Below the pieces are notes generated by a model. The model made no database searches, was not told where the DNA came from, and was given only the letters and a program-made list of their open reading frames with translations. Below are positions 35,007 to 47,900 of a stretch of 64,000 nucleotides of DNA, one piece after another (within the stretch, counting starts at the first letter, position 1; the number at the start of each line of letters is the position of its first letter). The translations under genes and the position numbers were made by a program. Source of the DNA: Phragmites australis (lineage: Eukaryota > Streptophyta > Magnoliopsida > Poales > Poaceae); the NCBI RefSeq assembly GCF_958298935.1, contig NC_084921.1, positions 41,325,001-41,389,000 on the forward strand. The letters run 5' to 3'.

Positions 35007-35162
35007 TGTTGAGAAATCGCTGCTACCGGGTGTAGTCCAGTGATCACTCGAGAGAATAATTGCAAAAGGTAGATATAATGTAGGGGAAAAGACTTTCTCT
35101 TCTTTATTCATCTGTGTTTACAATGAGGGGTTACCCCCTGTATATCTTCAGGTTTCCTTACA
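35007..35162 (-). repeat. 3' LTR of the minus-strand copia element, 156 bp
   Basis: On the minus strand it starts TGTAAGGAAACC and ends GATTTCTCAACA. The polypurine tract CCAAGGGGGAG (35163-35173, minus) directly precedes it. It is related to the LTR at 31718-31977. Confidence 0.75.
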
Positions 35163-35408
35163 CTCCCCCTTGGACACTTCTCGTGAAATGCATATGTCTC
35201 ATCAAAACTCTCTAAAAACCCAGTGGGAAAAATTGGGAGAAAGAGTACATAGCTTGCGATATAGTCACACGAATTGCCTCATTAAAAACCTTAACATGAG
35301 AAACTTCAGTAAAACTCATCTAAGGGAAAAAAAAAGTATAATCCACCCAAAAATACTTCATATAATCTTCATGATTAACTTGGAAAACTTAATTTTCTTG
35401 ACTAAGAT

Positions 35409-37575
35409 TTAATTCTTCATAACGGTATTATGTGAAAATTCTCCTCCTGAAATGTGCAATTCTCTAAGCCTCATCATCTGAATACCACGAACACATCTTT
35501 CAAAACTAGATGCAGGGAGAGACTTAGTGAATAAATCTATAAGATTTTCACATGACTTAGTATACATTACCTTTACTTCATTCATTTTATGCAATTCATG
35601 AGCATAATAGAACTTGGGGGTGATATGCTTCGTTAAGTTCCTTTTCACATATCCCGATTGCACTTGTGCAACGCATGCAACATTATCTTCATGGATAATG
35701 GTAGGGGATGGGGGTGTTAGTAGTGTTCAAATCATATGACTGTTGGATATGACTGATCACTCTTCTAAGCCATACGCATTCCTGTGCAGTTTCATATAAA
35801 GCCATTATTTTCGAGTGGTTCGTCGAAGTAGATACAAGTCTTTGCTTTGATGATTTTCAGGATATTGCAGTTCCACCACATAGGAAAATATAGTCAGTTT
35901 GTGATTTCGCTGTATGCTCTTGATATGCTTGCAATGATCTTCTGACCATAGGGGTTTTAGAGGGAAATGACTTTTCAAAACCTAACACCTTCTGAGTGTA
36001 GTTTGACTGATGTGCAAAGATTTCATCTACCACATGCTCTAGCTGTACGTCCAAACAAAACTTAGTTTTACCCAAATATTTCATTTCAAATTCATACTTC
36101 AGGTACAGGCTTGCTTCTTCTATTTCTTCTTCTGTACCGATGATATTTAGATCATCTTCATATGCAAAAATTCATTCTGGGATCTGACTATTTCAACCCA
36201 TATAGCAACATCTTCAATTGTACGCTATAAATGTGTCTATTTCTTCTATCATTATTCGGCAATGATATTCCTTCAGGTACCTTCATATAAATGTCCGAAT
36301 CAAGGCTCCCACACTGTCACAACATCCATTAATTTCATTTTCATTTTCAACTCCAGGTTGACTGCCATTGAGATTAAATATCTAAAGGTATTTCTACCCA
36401 TCACTGGAGAATAGGTTTCTTCATAATCAACGTCTGGTCGTTGAGTGAAACCTTGTGCCACTAGTCGTGCTTTGTACCTCACAATTTCATTTCTTTCATT
36501 CCTCTTATGAACAAAAACCCACTTGTATCCTACTAGCTTGATGTGGGGGAGGTGTGCGGTATACTGGTCAAAAAACCTCTCTTTTGTTCAGGGACAACAA
36601 TTCAGTTATTATTGCCTTCTGCCAGTTTTCCCAATCTGATCTCATTCTACATTCAGTGAGCGATGCAGGCTCAGGGTCATGATCTATAACTGCGGTAACT
36701 TTGTTTATGAAGTATATGTCAACTATTGTGGTTGCTCTGTTCCAGAATTCCCCTGAATTCACATAGTTCATTGCTATTTTATCATGTGTTGTACTTTCAG
36801 GTGCTTCTACATCTTGCTCTTCATAAATTCTTTCAGGTACACTTTCATGTACTTATTCATTATTTCTTACTATTGGAGCAAGACCCTTTTGTTTACCGGC
36901 GTCAATTTCTATTTCAACGTGCGCATTTTAGCTAGTTTCTTCATGCCTAGAAAGATTCAAATATGGTATGCCTACTTCCTGAGGTTCCATACCATCGCCA
37001 GGTCTCAACTGACTCTCCTTCTTTTTTCTTTGGCGTATTTTTATGATCGGCTATGGTAAGCTCCCATTCCCCATTTTCGCCAGATGTCTTTGGCTATTTG
37101 TGACTTGAGGAACCAAATTTCTTGTCCTTTATTTATTTTTCAGAGCTCCTAGGACAAGATAAGGGGTACCTTCCTTTGGTACTTTCACCCTCTCCGGTGC
37201 ATTGCGTGCAGGCACATGCAACTTAGTCACGCTCTTCAAATCACAAAAATGATATGGCAGATCGTTTGCTAATTTCTGCAAAACGATAATTTTCTGTACT
37301 TCATCATTTGCTTCACTAGTGTGAGAATCATGTGCCGTAATTCCTTTGGCACGCCATATAATTTTTCGACATTTTTCATCCAAGGGTATATTTCCTCCCC
37401 CTAATGACGGAAAATTATTTTCATCAAAAATACAGTCAGCGAAGCGCGCCGTATGCAAATTTCCAGTTGTTGGTTCTAAATATCGGATTATACATAACCG
37501 ACATATATTCCAACTTTTCTTAAAGGTCCCATAGCGGTTTGCTGTGGCGACGGTATTGGCACATAAACCATACAT
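35409..37575 (-). pseudogene. Copia pol remnant: integrase tail, reverse transcriptase, RNase H
   Basis: From 37575 downward the pieces are in order. The post-integrase linker reads IIRYLEPTTGNLHTARFADC and VPARNAPERV (37575-37129). The reverse transcriptase start reads [20 protein letters not shown] followed by ETYSPVM (36482-36300). A later piece reads YLGKTKFCLDVQLEHVVDEI (36084-35857). The RNase H end reads NLTKHITPKFYYAHELHK and NLIDLFTKSLPASSFE (35663-35409). Stops and frameshifts separate them. The YVDD active-site region is not intact in any frame. Confidence 0.85.
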
Positions 37576-37682
37576 CCAAATTTGCGTAAATGGAATTTTT
37601 TTGAAATTATCCCTTGCACTAGTTGCATTAGTAAATGGATATTATAGGAGGATTGATCTATAATAAATGAGAGCTACCGTAT

Positions 37683-40611
37683 CGTAACACCTTAATTTCT
37701 TCACCTTTATAAATTTCTTAAAATTTGCTAGAATTTAATATCAGTTTAAATAATTAAAAAGGGTACAATCCTATTTTATATAAAATAAAAATATATTTGA
37801 CATAGGATATAATTGATTATTATGCATTCATGCTGAATTAGGCAATTAGGATTTTATTTGGTTTTTGATGGATTTTATTTGAAGTGGATTTGCTTTGAAT
37901 TTGAATTTGAATTTGAAATTGAATTTAGAAAAATAAGAAAAGAATAAACCTTCTCGGGCTGCCTTTTCTCCCCCCCCCCGGCCCAAACCTTTCTCTCTTT
38001 TCTTTCAGCCTCAGCCCAGCCGGCCGGCCTCGGTCTTCCTCCACCTGGGCCTCGGTCCGGCCCAGCCGAACACGCCCCAGCCGAACGCGCCGAAAACGCC
38101 TACGCAAAAGCCGCCTTCGCCGTCGCCGTCATCTCCAACCCAGAGTCTACCGCCGTGCCGTCAACCGAGTCCGAGAGGAGTACGAGCCGCTGCCTTCCCC
38201 TTTTTCCGCGCGAGACCCCGCCTATATAAGCAGAACCCCTCTCCCGATCTCATCTAATCCCAAACCTGCTAAGTCCCAAGCCAAATTCGCCGATCTCGAG
38301 CCCCACCACCGCCATTGTCACTGCCCTTCGGTTGAGCACACCGCCGAGCAGCCCTAGCGCATTGAGCTTCACCCGAGCAGCCTAGCAGAGCCGCGGCCGA
38401 CCACCGAAGCTCTCCTCGCCGTCGCCTTGGCTCCTGCGCTGCCGGAGACCCCTTCCCGACGAGATCCCGAGGTCCTCCGCCGTCCCTTCCATCGCCGAGC
38501 CCATCCCGTGCCACCCTGCCCAAGGTAAGCCCTAAAATGGATCCGCCGTGCTTCCCTCTTCGGATTTCGCCGCTTGTCATTGCCGCCGGCGAGCTGGAGC
38601 TGATTCGGCGAGTTTCCCGGCCGTGCGCCGCCGCGAACCCCCTCAGCGCCGTCGTGACCTCCTTCTCTGATAGCGGAGCTCCTCTGAGTCATCGGATCTG
38701 TTTTGTGCGGCTGAGATTAGATCCGAACGTACCCCTTCAACAACCAATAACGTAGCGCCACGTGTTTATACTTGAACCCAGTCAGCCGTTTTGCCACGTC
38801 ATCCTGCCACCTCAGCTGCCATCTCAACCCTCTTGCCTATGTGTCAAACCAGTCAGCAGCCACGTCATAAAAGAGGTTTTTCAATCTAAAAATAATTTCA
38901 GATAATCCTTTTAATTGGTAATTTTGCAAGAAAGCTCCTAAACTTCTCTATTTTTAGCAAAAAGCACCTGCCTTTTTACATATTAGTCCCTGATTTGTTT
39001 TAGCCCTAACTTTTTTGTCGTAACTCTGTTTTAGGCGATTCTTACGTCGATAGATTCATTTTTCAGTGCTCTTTCTTTCTAGACAGATTTTATCTTGTTG
39101 TTCTTTTGATCTGTACTCTGTTCTTAGTGTATCTTGTTTGTTTGTTTGCCGGTTATTGTGCGATTAGCCGACAACGCCCCGGATCAATTTGAGGAACATC
39201 AAGACCAGGAGTAAGAATACACTGAGCAGCAGCAAGGAGAAGGCAAGTGTCCTTGATCATATTGAACCTACGTTTTTAAATGTTTTGGTTTTAATAAACT
39301 GCATGCAATGTCTGTCAATATGATGGGTAGTCACCTATGTTAGGGTTTTTCTTAGATTTTCTCTTATCATCCCTTGGAACCTAGATGGTTTATGGTTAGG
39401 TGTTTTTTATGGGTAGATTGATTAGCCATGCTTTTGGGATGTTGAGAAGTGTCATAATCTTGACTAATGAATATATACAACAATGATCGTTAATTTGTTG
39501 ATGGTCTAGCAACATGGAACCTTAGGCGTTGAGCAAAATGGTTCGGATGATTATCATGGTTATGATGTTGGTTTAGTGTTTGCTCAAGTAACCTAAGTAA
39601 GGACCGATTCGTGGAGTGACAACCCAAGAAGTAACATACCAACCATGAGGCTGATATGGGTAAGGCTTCACATACTGATTAGAGTCTATCTAGTGTGTGT
39701 TGGGTCAGCACAAAAGGGGGCTTTTGGGTAGGAGTTGAACTCGCGTAAAGTCTGGCGGTGAAACCTAGTGGGCTAACACATACTGGGTTAGTATCTGGTT
39801 AGTGGAAAGTGTCATACAATGATTCTTGGCGGTACACCACTGGTGTGTGTTAAGTGTCTTGCAAACACGGCAATATGGAATTCACTGACTTTGTGGGGAA
39901 AGATGGACAACCTCTGCAGAGTGTAAAACTGTTATAACAGCCGTGCTCACGGATATGAGAGACTTGGATCCTCACATGATTAGAGGGTGATGGTTATGGT
40001 TTTAGTACAGGGAGTACTAGTTGGTGATGGTTCTGGTACAGAGAGTACTAGATGGTTTTGGATAAAGTACATGGAGTACTAGACGGTTATGGTGTGCAAG
40101 GTAGGGAGCCTTGTATGCTGAATGCTGAACTGTTTGGGTTACATTCATTTAATAACAGCTTAATGTTTTTGAGTCCAAATATGTTTTCATTACTCGCATT
40201 TACGCAAAAATACCATGTGTTAGCCTATTTTTGATATAAGCCTGCATATCATTATCTTTCCCACACTTGCTGAGCGCGTCATGTGCTCACACTTGCTATT
40301 TTCCCTACACCATGTGACATGTATGCTGCTTCTCAGTGAGTGAAGATGTTGAAGACTATCAAGACGAGGTTGTGACGTTCTAGGTGCGTGTCTTCTGGTC
40401 GGTTGCCTATGGTGTTGTTGGGCACCAGTGCTTTTGTTCCGCTGCAGATATCTTCATAGAAGACAATATATGTCAATTGCTGTAAGAGTTTAATATTTAT
40501 TTAATAAAAATATTGCTTTTGTTACTTCACCTGTGACGTCCTTATGTGTGTTGAACATCCTGGGCACACATAAGCCGTATCTGGTTTTGTCTGTTAAAAC
40601 CGGGTGTGACA
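37683..40611 (+). repeat. 5' LTR of the gypsy element, 2.9 kb
   Basis: It begins CGTAACACC (TG mutated to CG) and ends GGGTGTGACA. A strong TATATAAG core promoter lies at 38223-38230, followed by a C-rich transcribed leader (38240-38520). Such LTRs drive their own transcription. There are open frames in the GC-rich part, but I see no family resemblance. Confidence 0.8.
38223..38230 (+). promoter_or_regulatory. TATA box inside the gypsy 5' LTR
   Basis: TATATAAG in a GC-rich setting is the likely LTR core promoter. It is missing from the deleted 3' LTR. Confidence 0.6.
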
Positions 40612-40627
40612 TAGGTGGTATTAGAGC
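40612..40627 (+). other. Primer binding site of the gypsy element
   Basis: TGGTATTAGAGCCA directly follows the 5' LTR (40615 on) and resembles the complement of the 3' end of initiator methionine tRNA (TGGTATCAGAGC). Confidence 0.75.
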
Positions 40628-41219
40628 CATACTGACCGTTGGACGTAAGCCTAGATAGAATGGTCGTGTCATATGGTTATATTTTAAAAGCCTATTTTGA
40701 AAAATCCATCCCTGTGCTTTTCTGACCTCTCAGTTTCTCTCTCTACTTACTTATTTCACTCTTTTGAGAAAAATAAATTTCCAACACTCCTCCTTTCAAA
40801 CTATTAGTTATTGAACCATCCCAGTTACTCTGTTTGAGGAGGATGCACTTGAAGATATCTCTTAGCGCTCCTACCTTGCGTGAACATTTATATGACGAAG
40901 ATGAAGATCCATCACAACAAGGAAGATTCATCTGCCACAACACTGAAGACATGAAGATCTACCTCCGCGCTGCTCACAGTTTTAGTTTTTCGAGTTGTAG
41001 GAGGATTTTCTTCTAATCTTCGTAAACGTTAGAGTGTTGTTAGTAGTGTGTGTTTGTGTTGTATGCCTTGTGTGATTTTGGGCTTTCTGTTTGAGTGCTG
41101 GAATGCGTTGTGTCATGCTTTAGCATCTGCTAACAGCGACATTCCTTATATATCTATATAACTGATAGTATAGTTGGGTTTTCTCCTTCTAGCCTTTTCT
41201 CTTCATGCCCCAACCTTCC

Positions 41220-42430
41220 TCCTCAATTCCGATCATATGGTGAACTCGAAAGAAGGTCAGCCCGGTCAAGGTACCAACAACAACAACAACAACCAGCGGA
41301 TGCCACCTTAATTCAACAAAGAACAACTTTTGGTGACACAGACTCAGATCCTTAAAAGAATAGCTCAGAATATGGAAAGTCTACTGCAAATCACTAAAAC
41401 TCTGAGTGCAAGAGATGAGCATAGACAACATAGTAGTAACGAGAAGATGATGATGCCCCTCCCACAGCAACAATCAGGAAGCAATTCTCATCTTCAGACA
41501 ATAACACCCCTGTAGTGTCAAGATAAAACCCAATACGTTGATGATCAAGGACAGAACTTCCAGGACCAACATAACACCCAGATGCAAAGCAGTCCTCATT
41601 ATCTCAACATTAGTGATTGGGTGATTACCTACAGTGAATTTCAACTGAACAGGGCCAAACATTTCAAGAAGACCAAAAATCAACTTGGATCAATGCAACA
41701 AGGCAATCCTATCAGTCAAGTTCCAAAGAGACAGAAGAAAAGGAAGATGCCAATCCAAGGACAAGGAAGCAACATACTTCCCCGTATGTCAAAACAAGTT
41801 CTTCAGCAAGGACCTATGTTTCGTCCCAACAATCAATACATGACTCAATCTCAGATGCCTGTTCAGAGCCTCAGCTATCAGACACCTCGTTCAACTCCAC
41901 CAGCCACTCCTCAGGTTAAAAATAGCCCAGTTACTCCAGCCAAAGGCAGAAGATGTTTTCATTGTGGAAAGGAAGGACATTATGTGAATATGTGTCCTAA
42001 GAAATATCCAGGATTGGCCAACATTAATACTCCGAAGTCTACTCAGTTTCGATCCCAGGATAGAGAGTACGGTATGTCCCTTGACAACTCCCGACCCACA
42101 TCAATTTGATTTGATTATGGAGCTTCGCATTCTTTCATAGCCACAAAGTATATGCATCATAGAATGAGTCTTAAAATAAGGGGTAGACTTTTCAGCATAT
42201 CTTATAGTTTTAGAATCTAAGGGTAAAGATGTCATCCTTGGAATAGATTGGTCAGCCAAGTTCGATGGAGTAACTAAGGTGAGCTAAAGGAAGAACAATA
42301 TTCAGAAGTTATACCCCGAAAGAATTGCTCATTCAAGACAAAAAAAAAGTTAGGTGGATAACAGACTTAGAGAATTGACACTCAAAATTGGAGATTTTGT
42401 CTATCTCAAGATTTCACCAATCAAAAGTCC
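41220..42430 (+). pseudogene. Gypsy gag-pol remnant
   Basis: A gag C-terminal frame (41582-42109) ends with the zinc knuckle CFHCGKEGHYVNMC, a proper Cx2Cx4Hx4C motif that binds the RNA genome. Next comes a protease-start remnant FDYGASHSFIATKYM (about 42106-42150), where the usual DSGAS is altered. Then GKDVILGIDW (about 42222-42255) comes from the end of protease, and GDFVYLKISPIKSPRRFK (about 42391-42445) from the integrase C-terminus. The jump between the last two shows that about 2-3 kb of pol was lost. Confidence 0.8.
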
Positions 42431-42586
42431 TCGAAGATTCAAGGCCAAGAGAAAGTTACCACTAAGAAGAAAAAAAAGAAACAAATAATTTGGAAAGCAA
42501 GAAGATAATTTGAAGACCATATTTCCCTTGTCCCTTTTCCGATCTGCTCGAATCTCGAGGGCGAGATTCCTTTAAGGGGGTAGGTT

Positions 42587-42840
42587 TGTAACACTCTAAT
42601 TTTTCCACCTTTAGAAATTTTTTAAAATTTGCTAGAATTTAATATGAGTTTAAATAATTAAAAAGGATATAATCCTATTTTATATAAAAGAAAAATATAT
42701 GTCAATTGATGTAAGAGTTTAACGTTTATTTAATAAAAGTATTACTTTTGTTACTTCACTTGTGACGTTCTTATGTGTGTTGAACATTCTAGGTACACAT
42801 AAGCTGCATCTGGTTTTGTCCGTTAAAACCGGGTGTGACA
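42587..42840 (+). repeat. 3' LTR of the gypsy element, deleted to 254 bp
   Basis: It begins TGTAACACTCTAATTTTTCC and ends GGGTGTGACA. It follows the 5' LTR sequence to AAAAATATAT and then jumps to GTCAATTG, which in the 5' LTR lies 2.7 kb later, also after ATATAT. The polypurine tract TTTAAGGGGGTAGG precedes it. Confidence 0.82.
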
Positions 42841-43525
42841 TATATATAATACTGTATGTCCTCAATATGTAGTAGGATTTGTGTAATTTCCAAAAATCAC
42901 GGGATCTAATTTGCGAAATTTCTGTATGTCCTTTTTCTTTTCTATTTCTGCCTTCATATTCTTTCTAGCGGCCCATCTTTCTTCTATTTTCTTATTCCAG
43001 CTGATTTTCTTTTTTTATTGGGCCGACCTACTAGCATTGGGCCGACCCAACCCATCCTGACCCATAATCCTCAATTCTTTTTCTTGGTTGTGAATAAGCT
43101 ACTTGTGCATTTGGCCCAATCCATCCAGGGGTTAGGGTTTCAATTCGGTGACGTCTACTGAGCCCATCCTATGCGGGTGGCGGCATGCTGTTCGGGGAAA
43201 TGTAGGGTAAAAGACTTTCTTTTTTAATTCATCTGTGTTTACAATGAGGCTTCGTTATCTAGTTTTTCATCTCGCCTGAATTAAAACATGGTTTGGCAGC
43301 TTTTCAAGCTAAACTTAACCAATGCTAACTAAAAGGCTTGATATGTATTGCATTATAGTACACTTCACATGCTGATGATACATCAAGACGCAACACCTGA
43401 TCTTAAGACAGTTGGTACCAAGCTGAAAGAAATCTTGGGGGTATTCATCTTTTGGCCTAACAGTTAAATTATTCTACTACTTGTTCAATCTCTACAAAAC
43501 ACCTTTTTCTTTGATCGATTTTCAG
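42841..43525. other. Intergenic DNA with a copia LTR fragment
   Basis: Bases 43199-43250 (AAAGACTTTCTTTTTTAATT and ATCTGTGTTTACAATGAGG) match the inner part of the LTR at 35007-35162 in the same orientation. It is only about 50 bp and lacks both LTR ends. The rest is unassigned and contains a few GGGCC motifs. Confidence 0.55.
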
Positions 43526-43862
<337 letters not shown>

Positions 43863-43907
43863 TTAATTTCAGGTCATAGTTCCTTGGATTCTGAAGCCAT
43901 ATCAAAT

Positions 43908-44260
43908 ATGCAGTTGCACCAGTGGCTTTTAGTTTATAACTGTCAAAATCACTGTTTTGAAAACGGGTCTCTTACGCCGTGTACAAGCAACGGGTGCCCC
44001 TGCTTGTTAAGACGGTTAGCCCATGTAATCGCCGGTTAGGCCGCATAATCGTTCTGATTATAACGTGTAGTCGCTACTATGTGGGTAATCGTTCTGATTA
44101 CCGGTTTTCAAAACCTTGGTCAAAATATTCATCAGTCCCATCGTTCCGTATCAGGCATATACTGAAATGTTCATTAAGTTATAGAATTGTTTCAAAGTTA
44201 TTTGAAGTCCTTTTTAGTTTTTCTGAACTGTTTGGATAGAATTTTATACCAGAGCAGGCG
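43908..44260 (+). repeat. Left copy of a 350-bp direct repeat flanking a copia element
   Basis: This segment is about 98% identical by eye to 49339-49689. It contains an inner MITE-like unit (43954-44114) with ends GTTTTGAAAACGGG and, reversed, GTTTTGAAAACCGG. It lies 45 bp after the hexokinase stop codon, so it is probably the 3' flank of that gene. Confidence 0.85.
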
Positions 44261-44462
44261 ATCCGAATTCTTGTTGGGTCAGACAAGGGACGTCTTCGAT
44301 TCATATTTCGGAACAGTTAAGATGCTTATTATAATCATCTGTATTATACATATCTCTGATATAGTGAAGATCGCCGATTAACGCTCGTGGTTTTTTCCCG
44401 AAAGAGTTTTTCACGTAAAAATTGTATCTCGTATTCGATCCTGTCATGTTTTATTTCTAATA
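44260..44462 (+). repeat. 5' LTR of the copia element, damaged
   Basis: It aligns with 49072-49338 from GATCCGAATTCTTG to TTATTTCTAA. The TATA-containing stretch of about 70 bp is missing, so this LTR probably cannot start transcription. Confidence 0.82.
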
Positions 44463-44463
44463 A

Positions 44464-44477
44464 GTGATATCAAAGCC
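44464..44477 (+). other. Primer binding site of the copia element
   Basis: GTGATATCAAAGCC lies just after the 5' LTR and resembles TGGTATCAGAGC, the usual initiator methionine tRNA site, with a few changes. Confidence 0.65.
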
Positions 44478-44968
44478 GGATCAAACACACGAGCACAGGA
44501 AAAAAGAAAAAAAAAATAGATCTATTCGCCGTCGAGTTTTTCTCTTCTTCAGTCGACCGGTCTCCCGATCGCTGCCGCCGGTCTTTCACCGATCCACGCG
44601 CTTCCCCGCTGCAGGCCGGCGCAAGTCCCGAGCTCCGATTCGAACCCGCCCACCAGAGAAAAGGCAAGTCCACCGGAAAAAAGCAAGCGATTCACCCATC
44701 GAATCAGAAGGAAAAAAGAAGCAAGTCCCGAGGACACCCAACGTCCTCACGTGAAGAAAAGAAAAGGACAGGTTCAAGTCAAGGCCTGCTCGTGAAAAGC
44801 CAAAACCTGGCATCTTTGCTACGTGCACACGAGAAAGTCTACCAGAGCTTTGCTGTCTAACTGCTGCACGTACACAAAGTGTACCAGGACTTATGCAGTT
44901 TTTTCTTCGTGCACACAGGGCTGTACTAGAGGGGCTGCAAGCTGTGTTGTTCCTGATTATTCTTCATC
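44478..44968 (+). other. Copia leader
   Basis: This is the untranslated leader between the primer site and the gag start. No gene is seen. A duplicated theme (CACGTGAAGAAAAG, CTACGTGCACACGAGAAAG, CTGCACGTACACAAAG) occurs at 44745-44890. Confidence 0.5.
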
Positions 44969-47900
44969 ATGACTTCTATTAAATATGATATTCTGCTGCT
45001 AGATCATGATACAAGATTTTCTCTATGACAAGTAAAGATACGGGCTATTCTTACGCACATTGATCTGGATAATGCGCTTGATAATTTTGAAAATAAAGAT
45101 CAAAAGTCTTGATCTGATGAAGAAAAGAGAAAGGATCGTAAGGCTTTGTCACAATTTCATCTTCATTTATCAAACAATATTTTGCGGGAGGTTTTGCAGG
45201 AGAAAACCGCTGCTGCTTTATGGCTAAAGCTGGAATCGATTTGCATATCTAAGGATCTGACCAGTAAAATGCATCTGAAGATGAAGTTATTCACGCACAA
45301 ATTACAGGAGGGTGGTTCTGTGATGAATCATCTTTTGGTCTTTAAGGAGATCGTTGCTGACCTACAGTCTATGGAGGTAAAATATGATGATGAGGATTTG
45401 AGTCTTATTCTTTTGTGCTCATTACCTACTTCTTTTGCAAACTTCAGAGATAACATATTATACAGTCATGATACACTAACTTTGAAAGAAGTTTATGAGG
45501 CCTTGCATGCCAAAGAAAAGATGAAACAGATGGTGTCTACTAATGGCTCTACTTCCAATGGAGAAGGTTTGATTGTGCGTGGTAGGACAAAGGAGAAGAA
45601 TTCGCATAATAACCAAAGAGATAAAAGTTCGAATGGTTACAGGGGTCGTTCAAAGTCCAGAGGCAAAGAAAAATTCTGTAGGTATTGCAAGAAAAATAAC
45701 CATGACATATCTGAATGTTACAAGTTGAAGAATAAAGAAAAGAGGAAAGGTAAATCTATTGAAGAAGGTAAAGCATCTGTTGCTGCTTCTAATAATAGTT
45801 CTGATGGAGAGACTCTCGTTGCTTTTGCTGGATGTGCTAGTAGTGGTGATGAATGGATTATTGACTCTGCTGCGTCTTTTCATATATGCATACATAGAGA
45901 TTGGTTCACCACTTATAATTCTGTTCAAGATTCTGGTTCTGTTAGGATGGGTGATGACAACCCACGTCCAATTGTTGGAATTGGATCAATTATGATAAAG
46001 ATGCATGATGGCATTGTTAGAACCTTGACAGATGTGAGACACGTTACAGGTATGAAAAGGAACCTTATTTCTTTGAGTACTCTTGATAATAAAGGGTATG
46101 ATTGGTCAGGTGGAGATGGCATTTTGAAGGTGAAAAAAGGTTCTCTTATTGTAATGAAAGGTGATTTGAAATCTGCCAATTTATATCATCTCCGAGGCAC
46201 TACAATCACAGGTGATGCCGCTGTAAGTTCACATTCATTATCATATTCTGATGCTACTAATCTTTGGCATATGCGTCTTGGGCATATGAGTGAACTTGGT
46301 TTGGCAGAATTGAGCAAGAGAGGTCTTCTTGATAGACATAGTATCGGCAAGCTGAAATTTTGTGGGCATTGTATTTTTGGCAAGCATAAGAGGGTGAAAT
46401 TCAACAATTCGGTTCATACAACAGAAGGTATTCTTGATTATGTGCATTCTGATTTATGGGGACCATCTCGTAGGTCTTCACTAGGTGGTTCTCGTTATAT
46501 GTTAACTATTATTGATGATTACTCGAGAAGAGTTTGGCCTTATTTCTTGAAGCATAAATCAGAAGCATTTAAAGCATTTAAATAGTGGAAGGTTATGGTT
46601 GAAAGGCAAACCGAAAAGAAGGTAAAGAAGCTTCGCACTGATAATGGGATGGAATTCTGTTCTGATGAATTTGATTCATATTGTAAGTCTGAAGGTATTG
46701 TGAGACACTACACTGTTCCTGGTACTCCACAACAAAATGGTGTAGCTGAGCGTATGAACAGAACTATCATCTCGAGGGCCCGTTGCATGTTGTCTAATGC
46801 AAGTATGCATAGGCGTTTTTGGGCTGAAGCTGTTTCCACTGCTTGCTATCTTATTAATCGATCACCCAATATTGTCATTGATAAGAAAACTCCAATTGAG
46901 GTATGGTCTGGTTTTCCAGCTAATTATTCAGAATTGAGAGTTTTTGGTTGTCCTGCTTATGCTCACGTTGATAATGGTAAATTGAAACCTAGAGCTGTTA
47001 AGTGCATCTTTCTTGGTTATAAATCTGGTGTTAAAGGTTATAAATTGTGGAATCCTGCAACACAAAAGGTGGTGATTAGCAAGAATGTTGTCTTTAATGA
47101 ATCTGCTATGTTGCCAAATGCTCCTGTTTAGAGTCAGCAAAGTTCTAGCGTGCAGGTGGAGCATTTTATTAATGCAGAAAGTACACCAGATACCGTTATC
47201 CAAGATACACATATTGCTGAAAATTTATTTATTGATCATGATTGATCTAGTGTTCCACATCCTTCATCCATTGTGCAGCCTACACAACATTCTATTGCAG
47301 TTGATAGGCCTAGAAGGCAAATTAATCCACCCAAGAAGTTAATTGAGGAGTGTAATATTGCTGCTTATGCTCTGAGTTGTGCAGAAGAAGTTGAAGGTAA
47401 TGCAGAACCTTCTAATTACAATGCGGTTATTACTTCTGCTGATTGTAATAATTGGATGACTGCAATGCAAGATGAGATGGAGTCACTTGAAAAGAATGGT
47501 ACTTGGGATTTAATCAAATTGCCAAAAGAGAAGAAGCCTGTTCGTTGCAAGTGAATTTTCAAAAGAAATGAGAGTATTTCTCCTAATGAAGCAGCAAGGT
47601 ATAAAGCAAGGTTGGTTGCTAAAGGCTATAGCCAGATTGCAGGTATTGATTATAATGACGTCTTCTCCCCTGTTGCGAAGCATAGTTCTATTCGCACTTT
47701 ACTCAGTATTGTTGCTATGTGTGATTATGAACTTGAGCAATTAGATGTTAAAAGTGCATTTTTACATGGGGAGTTAAATGAAGACATTTATATGGATCAA
47801 CCTGAAGGTTTTGTTATTCCTGAAAAAGAAGATTTTGTATGTAAATTAAAGAAATCTCTTTATGGTTTGAAGCAGTCTCCTAGACAATGGTACAAGAGGT

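Larger units (their letters stand above)
35007..37620 (-). mobile_element. Truncated Ty1-copia element, minus strand
   Basis: Its 3' LTR is at 35007-35162, its polypurine tract next to it, and RNase H, reverse transcriptase and post-integrase remnants follow rightward, all on the minus strand. The 5' half (gag, protease, integrase core) and 5' LTR are not found next to it. A Ty3-gypsy element begins at 37683, and an LTR fragment of this family appears beyond it at 43199-43250. Confidence 0.8.
37683..42840 (+). mobile_element. Ty3-gypsy retrotransposon, internally deleted
   Basis: The 5' LTR is 37683-40611, the primer site follows at 40612, the gag zinc knuckle is at 41955-42000, protease and short pol fragments follow to 42420, the polypurine tract is at 42571-42584 and the 3' LTR is at 42587-42840. 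Most of reverse transcriptase, RNase H and integrase is deleted. The two LTRs match at both ends, but the 3' one lacks the middle 2.7 kb. LTR ends with TGTAACAC...GTGTGACA and GAATTTGAATTTGAATTT tracts are typical of a common grass gypsy group. Confidence 0.85.

Noticed and set aside
37925..38755. GC-rich frames (up to 107 codons) that looked like a gene with a TATA box
   Set aside because: They lie within the gypsy 5' LTR, between segments that match the 3' LTR; the TATA box and leader belong to the LTR.
43908..44260. The 350-bp repeat as a possible LTR of a larger composite element
   Set aside because: It has no TG...CA ends and no primer site or polypurine tract next to it. It contains a small MITE-like unit and continues the hexokinase 3' flank.
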